Shown piece by piece: positions 28,307-38,708 of a stretch of 50,967 bases of DNA. The position numbers and the translations under genes are program-made. The notes beneath the pieces are model-generated. The model did not search any database. It saw only the letters and a list, made by a program, of their open reading frames with translations, and was not told where the DNA came from. The stretch's first letter is position 1, and each line of letters starts with the position of its first letter. Origin of the DNA: Streptomyces albidus (ex Kaewkla and Franco 2022) (GTDB lineage: Bacteria; Actinomycetota; Actinomycetes; Streptomycetales; Streptomycetaceae); the NCBI RefSeq assembly GCF_013870515.1, contig NZ_JACBXA010000017.1, forward strand, positions 1 through 50,967, in the 5' to 3' direction.

Positions 28307-29802
28307 CGACACCGCACCAGACCAGCAAGGCAACCGACAGCGACACCCGCGGGACGCCGGTCGAGAAATCAGGGCACCCCCTCCGGCGCGGCCTTTGGAG
28401 CATGGCCTTCACCGAACTGTGGGAGCGCTACTCCTTCTACGGCCTCCAGGGAATTCTCTCGTTCTACCTGCTCTACGAACTCTCGGACGGCGGTCTCGCC
28501 CTGGACCCGGCCGTCGCATCGGGCATCGTCGGCGCCTACGGCGGCGCCGTCTACCTGTCCCAGATCCTCGGCGCATGGCTGGGCGACCGGCTCGTCACGC
28601 CGCAGAACATGGTGCTCTACGGCGCTGTCGTCATCACCGTCGGGCACGTGGTGCTCGCCTTCGCACCCGGTCTCACCGGCCTGGGCGTCGGGCTGGTGTG
28701 CATCGTCCTCGGCACCGGCGCACTGAAGACGAACATCACCTCGATCGTCGGCTTCGTCCTGGACGACAACGAGCGCTACCGGGACGTCGGCTTCTCGTAC
28801 TTCTACATGGCCATCAACATCGGTGCCGTGGTCGGTCCGCTCACCACCGGTCTCGCCCAGAACGAGCTCGGCTTTCACTACGGGTTCGGGCTGGCCGCGA
28901 TCGGCATGTGCGCGGCCCTCGGCCAGTACATGGCCTCGATGAAGCAGCTTCCAGAACGCGCGCGGACCATCAACAACCCCCTGCCCGCCAATCGCCGTCC
29001 GCTCGTGGCCTTGGCGTTCCTTGCCTCTCTGGCAGTGATCGGCGCCGCCGTCGCCACCGGCCTGCTGCGCGCGGAGAACCTGTCCACCGTGGTGACCGTC
29101 GCTGCGCTCGTGGCTGCCGCCGTCTACTTCCTCATCTTGACCAGGGCACCGGCAGTCAGCAGGGACGAGCGGCGACGCATCCTCGGCTACCTGCCCCTCT
29201 TCGTGGCGTCAGGGGTGTACTTCGGGTTCCTGTTCCAGAAGTTCACCGCGATCTCGATCCTGATAACCGAACGCATCGACCTGCACATCGGCGGCTGGAC
29301 GTTCCCGGTCGCATGGATCACGACCGTCAGCCCGCTGGCGGCCGTCCTCATCACCCCGCTCATCGCCAGGCTGTGGAACACCCTTGGGGAGCGCCAGCCC
29401 GGGACGGTGGCCAAGGTCGCGATCGGGCTCACCCAGATCGGCTGCGCCTACCTGTTCCTGCTCATCGTCTCCGAGGCCACAGGGAACGCCGAGATCCCGC
29501 TGTTCCTCATCCTCCTGTTCATGATGCTGGCCGGTTCCTCCGAGGTCTTCGTCGGCCCCATGGGGCTGTCCCTGGCCACGAGGATCGGGCCTGAGAAGTT
29601 CCGGTCCCAGATGGTCGGACTGAACTTCCTGACACTGGCCTTGGGTTCGTCCCTGGCGGGGCTGCTCGGCCAGCTGTTCACCACGATCGGCAACGCTTCC
29701 TACTTCACCGTCACCGCCGTGTGCGGCATCGGCATCGGTCTCGCCCTCTTCGCCGCTCGTGGACCGGTGGGACGTCTCCTCAGGGCAGGGCTGGAGCACT
29801 GA
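28303..29802 (+). CDS. POT-family proton-coupled peptide transporter
   Basis: 499-residue major-facilitator protein of the POT/PTR (DtpT-like) family for di- and tripeptide uptake. The proton-coupling motif ExxER is present, E38-L-W-E41-R42, followed by YSFYGLQGILSFYLLYEL, and the PTR signature FSYFYMAINIGAVVGPL lies near residues 165-185. About 14 membrane helices are predicted. The start overlaps the oxidase stop by 4 bp. Linked to an amine oxidase, it may import a peptide-like amine conjugate such as a gamma-glutamyl amine; that is inference. Confidence 0.93.
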   Translation: MTTPHQTSKATDSDTRGTPVEKSGHPLRRGLWSMAFTELWERYSFYGLQGILSFYLLYELSDGGLALDPAVASGIVGAYGGAVYLSQILGAWLGDRLVTPQNMVLYGAVVITVGHVVLAFAPGLTGLGVGLVCIVLGTGALKTNITSIVGFVLDDNERYRDVGFSYFYMAINIGAVVGPLTTGLAQNELGFHYGFGLAAIGMCAALGQYMASMKQLPERARTINNPLPANRRPLVALAFLASLAVIGAAVATGLLRAENLSTVVTVAALVAAAVYFLILTRAPAVSRDERRRILGYLPLFVASGVYFGFLFQKFTAISILITERIDLHIGGWTFPVAWITTVSPLAAVLITPLIARLWNTLGERQPGTVAKVAIGLTQIGCAYLFLLIVSEATGNAEIPLFLILLFMMLAGSSEVFVGPMGLSLATRIGPEKFRSQMVGLNFLTLALGSSLAGLLGQLFTTIGNASYFTVTAVCGIGIGLALFAARGPVGRLLRAGLEH

Positions 29803-29915
29803 GCGCGAGGCGGAACACGGGGGCTGTCCATCGTCTCCGGCCTCGCCGCCGCAGTAATCCTGCATCTGTGAACCGAAGCGATTGCCGCATCGGGGGGAGC
29901 GGCAGGCGAGGGCGA

Positions 29916-29959
29916 GGGTCTGTTGCGAAAGTGGATCTTGGCCGTGGATGATCACGCCC
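29916..29959 (+). repeat. left inverted end of the element
   Basis: 44-bp end beginning GGGTCTGTTGCGAAAGTGG and ending GATCACGCCC. The first 23 bp are identical to the right end at 31839-31882 read on the other strand. The transposase GTG start follows immediately at 29961. Confidence 0.85.
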
Positions 29960-29960
29960 T

Positions 29961-30845
29961 GTGGGACGTAATGATCTGACGGATGGCCAGTGGGCCCGCT
30001 TGGTGCGGCTGTTGCCGCAGGGCATCGAGCCGGGCCGTCCGCCGGTGTGGACACGGCGGCAGCTGATAGACGGCATACGGTGGCGGACGCGGACTGGTGC
30101 TCCTGGAGGGATGTGCCGCATCGATACGGCCCCTGGGACCGGGTCTATGACCTCTTCCGCCGCTGGCAGCGTGATGGCACGTGGGCCAGGATCGTCACCC
30201 AGCTCCAGGCCGAGGCCGACGCGAAGGGCCTGATCACCTGGGAGGTGAGCGTCGACTCCACCGTCTGCATGGCCCGCCAGCATGCCGCCGGGGCGGCGGA
30301 AAGGGGGACCTGCAACAGGAGCCGCCCGGCGGCATCGCCGTCGAGCCAGCCGACCACAGCCTTGGTTCGCTCCCGGGGTGGGCTGACCGCCAAGATTCAT
30401 CTTGCCGTCGAGCAGGGACAGAAGCCGCTGTCCATTGTGATCACAGCAGGTCAGCGGGGGGGGGGGGGGGGGGCTCGCCACAGTTCGAACCGGTCCTGGA
30501 AGCGATCCGGGTGCCCCGGCTCGGTCGGGCCGGCCCCGCAGGTGCCCGGACCGGGTGCGGGCCGACAAGGCGTACGACTCCTGCCATAACCGGGCCTACC
30601 TGCGAAGACGCGGCATCAAGGCAACCATCCCGGCCCCCGCGGACCGCGTCCGCAACCGCCAGAAACTCGGCTCCCGAGGCGGCCGGCCACCGACGTTCGA
30701 CAAGACCGACTACAAGCAGCGGCATGCGGTCGAATGCGGGATCAACCGGCTCAAGCGCCACCGGGCCGTGGCCACGAGATACAACAAGCTCGCCGTCCGC
30801 TACGAGGCGACCGTGCTGGTCGCAGCCCTCAACGAGTGGCTGTGA
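29961..30845 (+). pseudogene. frameshifted IS5-family transposase
   Basis: DDE transposase read in several frames. It begins at GTG 29961 with GRNDLTDGQWARLVRLLP (DUF4096 domain), then shifts by -1 near 30100, where GAPWRDVPHRYGPWDRVYDL-type sequence continues (WRDVPHRYGPWDRVYDLFRR). That frame carries the first catalytic Asp in VDSTVCMARQHA and GGLTAKIHLA. An 18-G run at 30456-30473 breaks the frame again; [17 protein letters not shown] follows in a third frame. The final part, from about 30555, is in the first frame and ends [15 protein letters not shown]. The first shift could be the programmed frameshift known in some IS5 groups; the others look like damage or sequencing error. Confidence 0.85.
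30456..30473 (+). repeat. 18-nt poly-G run
   Basis: Eighteen consecutive G residues inside the transposase, where relatives encode a short Gly-Asp-Ser-Pro segment. No other homopolymer in the window approaches this length. It may be an assembly or sequencing artefact, or an unstable slippage tract. Confidence 0.95.
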
Positions 30846-30870
30846 CCAGCACCATCACACAACGCAGTCC

Positions 30871-31827
30871 CTAGACGACGGCTGAGAGGACGATCAGCGC
30901 TCCCGTGGCGGTGTCGATCGTCGCTTGGGTGCCGAGGGGGATCGTCGGGGGGTTGTTGCCGTGCCCGGCAGGGAGCCCGCCCAGGACTGGAACACCGAGT
31001 GGGGCCAGCCGGTCGCGCAGGACGTCATGGATGCCCCATCCACCCAGCGTCGGATCGTCGGCATCGCGTTCGAAGCCTAGGAATTGGCCGAGGGCGACGC
31101 CACGCACACCGTCGAGAGCCCGGGAGCGGGTGAGCTGGGTCAGTGCGCGGTCGACCTCGCCCAGCCCGGTTCCTCTCTGGTGTTCGAGGAAGAGGATCGC
31201 CCCGCGCAGGCTAGGCAGGCCGGCTCCGGTCTCCGTGCGGATCGCGTTGAGGTTGCCGCCCATCAGGACGCCCGTCGCTGTGCCCTCCACGGTGACGTCC
31301 GCGGTGGCCTCGGACGGGTCGCGGTGGAGGGTGACGGGGTCGGTGGTCATCAGCGCGCGGCGCAGGGACTTGGCGGAGGCGGGCCCGGTGTAGGTGTCGT
31401 CGCGTTTGGCGAAGGGTCCGTGGAGTGTGGCCAGGCGGCATCGTGACCACAAGGCGAGGTGGAGGTGGGTGATGTCGCTGAACCCGACGACCGGCTTTGG
31501 GTCACGTCTGAGGGCATCGGTGTCGAGGTCGTCGACGATGCGGTAGGTGCCTTTGCCACCCCGGGCGGCGATCACGGCGCGGACGCCCGGATCGCGAAAC
31601 GCGGCGTTCAGATCGAAGACACGGTCCTCGTCGCGGCCAGCCATGTAACCCCATCGATCGAAGACGTGCTCGCCCAGCTCGACCCGAAGGCCCCAGGAGG
31701 TGAGCAGTTCAACCCCCCGGTCGACTTCTTCCCGACCCGGCGGACAGGCAGGAGCAACGATCCGCACCCGATCACCGGGCCGCAGGCGCGGCGCCCTCAA
31801 CGACAGCGGATTCTCGTGGTCATCCAT
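30871..31827 (-). CDS. S66-family peptidase (LD-carboxypeptidase/MccF-like)
   Basis: 318-residue serine peptidase of family S66, which includes murein LD-carboxypeptidase and the microcin C resistance peptidase MccF. The nucleophile motif GFSDITHLHLAL has Ser117; the Glu of the triad lies in AILFLEHQ near 215; the His is in GLPAGHGNNPPTIPLG near 285. The ATG at 31827 gives MDDHENPLSLRAPRLRPGDRV, where the family starts. The frame extends 16 codons further into the inverted IS end, with no ribosome-binding site at either start, so the promoter may be supplied by the IS end. It is convergent with the transposase, with 25 bp between stop codons. The role could be peptidoglycan recycling or immunity to a peptidyl-nucleotide toxin. 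Confidence 0.92.
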   Translation of the reverse strand: MDDHENPLSLRAPRLRPGDRVRIVAPACPPGREEVDRGVELLTSWGLRVELGEHVFDRWGYMAGRDEDRVFDLNAAFRDPGVRAVIAARGGKGTYRIVDDLDTDALRRDPKPVVGFSDITHLHLALWSRCRLATLHGPFAKRDDTYTGPASAKSLRRALMTTDPVTLHRDPSEATADVTVEGTATGVLMGGNLNAIRTETGAGLPSLRGAILFLEHQRGTGLGEVDRALTQLTRSRALDGVRGVALGQFLGFERDADDPTLGGWGIHDVLRDRLAPLGVPVLGGLPAGHGNNPPTIPLGTQATIDTATGALIVLSAVV

Positions 31828-31838
31828 CCGACGATTCT

Positions 31839-31882
31839 GCGCGTGATCACCGATGGCCGAGATCCACTTTCGCAACAGACCC
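31839..31882 (-). repeat. right inverted end of the element
   Basis: Read on the minus strand from 31882 it begins GGGTCTGTTGCGAAAGTGG and matches the left end at 39 of 44 positions. The next base outward starts the TAG stop region of the MarR-GNAT gene. Confidence 0.85.
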
Positions 31883-32787
31883 TAGAGGCCCTCGTGCGGG
31901 GTGGGGGTGATGTGCTTCTCGAACCAATGGTGGGCGTAGGGCTCGTCGTTGAAGGCTTCGACCTCGGTGTATCCCGCGGAGCGGTACATGCTGATCGCTG
32001 CGGTGAGCGACCGGTTCGTCTCGAGGTGCAGCACCCGGGTGCCGTGCACAGCGGCGTGCCTCTCGAGTTCGTACAGCAGCCGGCGGCCGACTCCCAGGCC
32101 CCGCGCTGATTCGTCGACCCACATGCGCTTGATCTGTGTGGGGGCATCCGGCTTGAACTTCAGCGCCCCGCATCCGACAGGCTGCGAGTGCAACCGCGCC
32201 ACCAGGAGAAGCCCGGCCGGTGGCCTGAGTTCTCCGGGGCGGGCGACGTTGCTCTGGGCGGTGTCGAAGCCGTGCTCGAAGCGGCGGTCGAGCTCGGCGG
32301 CGTACTGCTGCATGCAGTGGCGTGCGTCGGGGTGCTCCGGGTCGGCCGGCGTGATCGTGACGATCGCCGCGGTCAGCAGACGTTCGACGTCACCCATCGC
32401 CGTCACCAGGCGGGTGCGCTGGGCGTCGGTGAGCGGCTGGAGCAGGGAAGCCGCCAGGTCGTCGGCGGAACGGTCGAGGAGCGTGCGTTCGGCCCGACCG
32501 GCAGGCGTGAGCCGCACGTTGCGCACACGCTTGTCGTCCTGCTGCGGCTCCACCGTGACCAGGCCTTCCGCCTGCAGTGAGCGGAGCAGGCGGCTGACGT
32601 AGCCGGAGTCGAGGCCGAGCTGGGAGCGCAGTCGCCGTACGTCCCGCCCCTCCTTGCCGATCTCCCACAACAGACGCGCCTGGCCGAGCGGCCGGTCGCG
32701 GCCCAGGAAGCGCTCGTTGAGCGCACCCACTCGCTCCGTGACGGTGCGGTTGAACTGCCGCACCTGCGAAACCAGCGTCGAGTCCAT
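31882..32787 (-). CDS. MarR-GNAT fusion regulator/acetyltransferase
   Basis: 301-residue two-domain protein. Residues ~1-150 are a MarR winged helix (GQARLLWEIGKEGRDVRRL, LGLDSGYVSRLLRSLQAEGLV, wing DDKRVRNVRLT). Residues ~150-301 are a GNAT acetyltransferase with the acetyl-CoA loop RGLGVGRRLL preceded by IKRMWVDES, and LETNRSLTAAISMYRSAGY. This fusion is known in actinobacteria; the acetylated substrate is usually unknown. The ATG lies inside a 36-bp palindrome and 6 nt after TAAAGT, so the mRNA is probably leaderless and the gene self-regulated. Its stop codon coincides with the IS end, so the C-terminus may have been altered by the insertion, although HITPTPHEGL looks natural. Confidence 0.92.
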   Translation of the reverse strand: MDSTLVSQVRQFNRTVTERVGALNERFLGRDRPLGQARLLWEIGKEGRDVRRLRSQLGLDSGYVSRLLRSLQAEGLVTVEPQQDDKRVRNVRLTPAGRAERTLLDRSADDLAASLLQPLTDAQRTRLVTAMGDVERLLTAAIVTITPADPEHPDARHCMQQYAAELDRRFEHGFDTAQSNVARPGELRPPAGLLLVARLHSQPVGCGALKFKPDAPTQIKRMWVDESARGLGVGRRLLYELERHAAVHGTRVLHLETNRSLTAAISMYRSAGYTEVEAFNDEPYAHHWFEKHITPTPHEGL

Positions 32788-32823
32788 TCTCTGACTTTAG
32801 TCAGAGAATGGACTCCCGCTCAA
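32780..32823 (-). promoter_or_regulatory. leaderless promoter inside a perfect 36-bp palindrome
   Basis: GAGTCCATTCTCTGACT (32780-32796) and its exact complement (32799-32815) are separated by TT. On the minus strand -35 TTGAGC (32823-32818), 18-bp spacer and -10 TAAAGT (32799-32794) stand 6 nt before the ATG (32787-32785). Binding of the MarR domain here would block RNA polymerase and cover the start codon. Confidence 0.85.
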
Positions 32824-32878
32824 GGGCGAAGGGGCAGCAGCCCGAACTCGTCGCTTGAACCTTGCACGGCCGCGCTCG

Positions 32879-35170
<2,292 letters not shown>

Positions 35171-35388
35171 TGCTCGGTCCCCTTCTGCCACGTGCCGTGA
35201 ATCCCGCCGCCGTGACTCGCCTCAGACCCGAGATGCCCCGGTGTCCGGCCGGTCGACGGCATTACGTTCAAGAGATGTAGAACGCCTAGGTGGACTTTGG
35301 CCCGTTTTCACGGTCTATCGCCACTGGTGCGGTGGCTTCAAGCTTCGTATCAATAGTGGAGAGGAGTCAAAGAGTTGTCTCCGATGAG

Positions 35389-35409
35389 CCGATAGACGGC
35401 GCCTATCGG
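35389..35409 (+). promoter_or_regulatory. LysR-type binding site (T-N11-A)
   Basis: CCGATAG (35389-35395) and CTATCGG (35403-35409) form a perfect 7-bp inverted repeat with a 7-bp spacer, and T35393-N11-A35405 fits the LysR box. It lies between the divergent YdeP-like and lysR genes. A second repeat, GATCGC-N8-GCGATC (35479-35498), is closer to the lysR start. Confidence 0.7.
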
Positions 35410-35521
35410 AGCCCGCACGGCAGCCGCTCCCGCCGGGCCGCTGCAGGGGATTCCAGACTGTGACCCGGTCTGTGAGGTGATCGCTCTGGACTGCGATCGG
35501 CCTGCGGGCACATGCTGAGGC

Positions 35522-36454
35522 ATGCTGCTTCGCCAGTTGGAATACCTGGTCGCGCTCGCCCGTGAAGGGCACTTCGCGCGCGCCGCCGCGGCGTGCTTCG
35601 TCTCCCAGCCCTCGTTGTCGGCCGGCATACGGAAGCTCGAGAGCGACCTGGACGTACCGCTCGTCCAGCACGGGGCCCGCTTCGAAGGTTTGACCCCGGA
35701 GGGCGAGCGGGTCCTGCACCGGGCTCGCCGCATCCTTCACGAGCGCGACGCGCTTCAGCAGGAACTGGCGGAGATGCGCGGGCAGTTGACGGGCACGCTG
35801 CGTCTGGGAGCCATCCCCACCGCGATGACCGTCACATCGCTCCTCACGACGCAGTTCTGCGAGCATCACCAGCAGGTGACCATCGAGCTGGAGTCGCTGT
35901 CGTCGCGGGACATCATGCGGCGGCTGGCCGAGTTCGAGATCGACGCCGCACTGACCTACCTGGACGACGGTGCCTTGCAGGGCGTACGCAAATTCCCCCT
36001 GTACGAGGAGCAGTATCTCCTGCTCACACCCGGTGACGGGCCGTGCGCCGGCCAGAGCGATGTGAGCTGGGCGCAGGCCGCCGAGGTTCCGCTGGTGCTG
36101 CTCTCCCGGAGAATGCGCAACCGCCGGATCCTGGATGAGTTCTTCGCGGCCGAGAGCGCGACCGCCTCACCGGCAGTGGAGACCGACACGGTCGACGGCC
36201 TGTACGCGCATCTCGCCTCGGGCCGCTGGTCGAGCGTCATCTCCCACGCCTGGCTCCACATGTTCGGCATCCCGGCCGGCATGCGGGTCGTACGGCTCAA
36301 GGAACCCGACGCCTCGCGCCGTCCCAGTGTCGGCCTGGTCGTCGCGGCGCACGCGCGGGAGTCCGCGATGGTGCGTGCCCTGCTGGCCGTGGCCGGGGGA
36401 GCGGGAGTCCGCGATGCGCTGGACGCGCTGCTCAAGGCGCACCTGGACTCATAG
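35522..36454 (+). CDS. LysR-family transcriptional regulator
   Basis: 310-residue LysR regulator. The N-terminal winged helix is MLLRQLEYLVALAREGHF, AACFVSQPSLSAGIRKLE, ending DVPLVQHGARFEGLTPEG. Residues ~90-300 are the periplasmic-binding-like effector domain (LRLGAIPTAMTVTSLLT, LSSRDIMRRLAEFEIDAAL). The ATG follows GAGG closely. It is divergent from the molybdoenzyme with ~350 bp between, which holds a T-N11-A palindrome, so it very likely controls that enzyme. LysR genes beside YdeP/FdhF homologues are a common arrangement in actinomycetes. The inducer is unknown. Confidence 0.93.
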   Translation: MLLRQLEYLVALAREGHFARAAAACFVSQPSLSAGIRKLESDLDVPLVQHGARFEGLTPEGERVLHRARRILHERDALQQELAEMRGQLTGTLRLGAIPTAMTVTSLLTTQFCEHHQQVTIELESLSSRDIMRRLAEFEIDAALTYLDDGALQGVRKFPLYEEQYLLLTPGDGPCAGQSDVSWAQAAEVPLVLLSRRMRNRRILDEFFAAESATASPAVETDTVDGLYAHLASGRWSSVISHAWLHMFGIPAGMRVVRLKEPDASRRPSVGLVVAAHARESAMVRALLAVAGGAGVRDALDALLKAHLDS

Positions 36455-36464
36455 GGGGCCGCTG

Positions 36465-36498
36465 ATCAGCGCACAGGCCATGTTCCCTCTGCGCTGAT
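36465..36498. terminator. possible bidirectional terminator
   Basis: ATCAGCGCA (36465-36473) pairs with TGCGCTGAT (36490-36498) around a 16-nt loop, in the convergent gap between lysR and the GH3 gene. The loop is long, so the assignment is tentative. Confidence 0.4.
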
Positions 36499-36587
36499 GG
36501 CGACGACACCTTCGACGGGTGCCCGACCGCGCACGCCCGGGGTGACGTGCCCCGCTTCGACGCCGGCCCGTGCGGTGTGGCCCCCCT

Positions 36588-38708
36588 TCACTCTTCGACC
36601 TGGTACGAAGCGCTGAGCGGCAGTGCGCGTGAGGAAGGGCCGACTCCGATGCCGTACTCGCCCTCCCGTACCCGGAACGCGTCGCTGCTGGTGTCCCAGT
36701 AGGACAGCTGTCGCGGGTCGACGGAGAGCCGCATCTGCTTGCTCTCGCCGCCCTTCAGGCTCACCTTCCGATAGCCGGCCAGCTCCCGGGGCGGGCTGTC
36801 CGCCTCCGTGTCCGGCTTGCTGACGTACACCTGCGCCGCCTCGGACCCCGCGCGCTTCCCGGTATTGGTGACGGTGAACGACAGACTCACCGGATCCCGC
36901 GGGCCGCCGGAGCCCTTCTCCATGCGCAGGTCGGAGTAGGTGAAGCTGCTGTAGGACAGGCCGTGCCCGAAGGGGAAGAGCGGCTCCGTGCCCGTCTTGT
37001 CGTACCAGCGGTAGCCGACGTCGACCCCCTCCGTGTAGTAGGCGGTGCCGCCCACTCCCGGGTACTGGGCCTTGGTGTGCGCTGGCACCTCCTTCTCGCC
37101 GGCGGGGAAGGTCTGGGGCAGCTTGCCCGAGGGGTTCACGTCCCCCCACAGCAGGCGGGCGGTGGCGGCGCCTCCGCGAGCGCCCGGATACCAGGTCTCC
37201 AGGACGCTCTTGACCCGCGGCAGCCAGGGCATCAGCACAGGACCGCCGGTCTGGAGCACCACGACGGTCTCAGGGTTGGCCGCGGCCACCTTCGAGATCA
37301 ACTCGTCCTGGTTGCTGGGAAGCGACAGGCCGGAACGGTCGCCTCCCTCGCCCTCCTGGTCGTGTGCGAAGACGAGCGCGACGTCGGCGGACTTCGCCGA
37401 ATCGGCCGCCGCCCGCACATTCCTTCCGTCGTCGTGCGTGACGTGGGCCAAGGGCGCTCGCTTCTTGACGGCGTCGAGCGTCGTGTCCTCCGAGAGCGGG
37501 TCGACCTGGCTGCTGCCACCGCCCTGAACCGAGTCGTCAGCGGCAGATCCGACAACGGCGATCCGGGACGCGGAATCCGTCAGGGGCAGGGCATCGTCCT
37601 CGTTCTTGAGCAGTACGGCGCTCTTCTCGACGACTCGCTGCGCTGCCGCGTTCCCCGCCGCCTTGTCGATCGGGGACGTTGCGGTGCCGTCCCGCTCGAA
37701 GAAGCCGAACCTGAACAGGACGACGAGGATCTCCCGTACGCGCTGATCGACTACGTCCTGCGTGAGTTCGCCGCAGCGCAGCGGGGAGCGGACGCTGAGG
37801 CCGCTGACGTGGAAGGAGAGGGGCAGTTCGACGTTGAGGCCGGCCGCCAGATCGCAACTGCCGTGCGTGGAGGGGTAGTCGGAGACCACGTACCCGTCGA
37901 AACCGAAGCGCGAGCGCAACATCGTGCGCAGCGCATGCGAGTTGGAGCAGGCGTAGACGGAGTTGACCCGGTTGTACGAGCACATCACCGAGCCCGGACT
38001 GCCCTCCCTCACGGCGAGGTCGAAGGGAGTGCCGTAGATCTCGTGCAGCGTACGTTCATCGATCTCGGCCGAGACGGTCATGCGGTCCGTCTCCTGGTTG
38101 TTGGCCATGTAGTGCTTGACGGTCGCGATGACACCCTGCGACTGGATGCCCCTGGTGTCGGCGCCCGCGATGGTGCCGGAGAGGTACGGATCCTCGCTGA
38201 AGTACTCGAAGTTGCGACCGTTCACCGGCACTCGCTGGATGTTCGTGCCGGGACCGAAGACCTGCATCTGACCCCTCGCGCGAGCCTCACGCCCCAGCGT
38301 CTCGCCGTACTCCCGCGCCACGTCGGTGTCGAAGCTCGCGGCCTGCGAGACGGGAGCGGGAAGCGCAGTGGCCTTCTGCCCGTTGCGTACACCCGCGGGA
38401 CCGTCCGTCATCGTCACACCCGGCACGCCGAGACGCCGTATCGGCGCGATGTAACCCGTGGACGGCACAGGAGAGCCCAGAGAGCCGTGCAGCATGCGGA
38501 CTTTCTCACGGCGAGTCATCGCGTCCAGCAGCAGATCGGCGCGCTCCTCGGGGGTGAGCGACCTGTCGGTCCAGGGGCGGTCCGGCTCAGCGCTCGATGA
38601 TGCGGCGGCGGAGGCCTGTGAGTAGGGGAGCGGGCCCGGCACGGTCAGCGCGGCACAGAACACCAGGGCGGTCACAACCCTGAGGAGGGGGCGAGGAGAT
38701 CCTGACAC
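36588..38708 (-). CDS. secreted GH3 beta-glycosidase
   Basis: 706-residue exported glycoside hydrolase family 3 enzyme. A signal peptide (VVTALVFCAALTVPGPLP, cleavage after ~ASA at residue 34) precedes the TIM barrel with GVPGVTMTDGPAGVR, KHYMANNQETDR (conserved Lys-His) and the nucleophile Asp277 in GYVVSDYPSTHG. The alpha/beta sandwich domain follows with AVVGSAADD and GGDRSGLSLPSNQ, where an acid residue is expected, then the C-terminal fibronectin-III-like domain (FTVTNTGKRAGSEAAQVYV). The usual AGLDMExP after the nucleophile reads AGLNVELP. The specificity, beta-glucosidase or related, cannot be read. The GTG start has AAAGGA upstream. No transporter gene is linked. Confidence 0.92.
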   Translation of the reverse strand: MSGSPRPLLRVVTALVFCAALTVPGPLPYSQASAAASSSAEPDRPWTDRSLTPEERADLLLDAMTRREKVRMLHGSLGSPVPSTGYIAPIRRLGVPGVTMTDGPAGVRNGQKATALPAPVSQAASFDTDVAREYGETLGREARARGQMQVFGPGTNIQRVPVNGRNFEYFSEDPYLSGTIAGADTRGIQSQGVIATVKHYMANNQETDRMTVSAEIDERTLHEIYGTPFDLAVREGSPGSVMCSYNRVNSVYACSNSHALRTMLRSRFGFDGYVVSDYPSTHGSCDLAAGLNVELPLSFHVSGLSVRSPLRCGELTQDVVDQRVREILVVLFRFGFFERDGTATSPIDKAAGNAAAQRVVEKSAVLLKNEDDALPLTDSASRIAVVGSAADDSVQGGGSSQVDPLSEDTTLDAVKKRAPLAHVTHDDGRNVRAAADSAKSADVALVFAHDQEGEGGDRSGLSLPSNQDELISKVAAANPETVVVLQTGGPVLMPWLPRVKSVLETWYPGARGGAATARLLWGDVNPSGKLPQTFPAGEKEVPAHTKAQYPGVGGTAYYTEGVDVGYRWYDKTGTEPLFPFGHGLSYSSFTYSDLRMEKGSGGPRDPVSLSFTVTNTGKRAGSEAAQVYVSKPDTEADSPPRELAGYRKVSLKGGESKQMRLSVDPRQLSYWDTSSDAFRVREGEYGIGVGPSSRALPLSASYQVEE

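Larger units (their letters stand above)
29916..31882 (+). mobile_element. IS5-family element remnant bracketed by inverted ends, with S66 peptidase inside
   Basis: A degenerate IS5-family transposase (29961-30845) and an S66 peptidase gene (30871-31827) lie between two inverted copies of the same end sequence. Each end begins GGGTCTGTTGCGAAAGTGG and matches the other at 39 of 44 positions. No target duplication is visible: the left flank ends GCGA and the right flank begins TAGA. The right end abuts the stop codon of the MarR-GNAT gene. This may be one element with a passenger gene, or one IS plus the left-end fragment of a second, inverted copy. Confidence 0.6.

Noticed and set aside
32808..32858. 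16-codon ORF starting in the mirrored arm of the 36-bp palindrome
   Set aside because: The ATG and first codons exist only because the palindrome mirrors the start of the MarR-GNAT gene.
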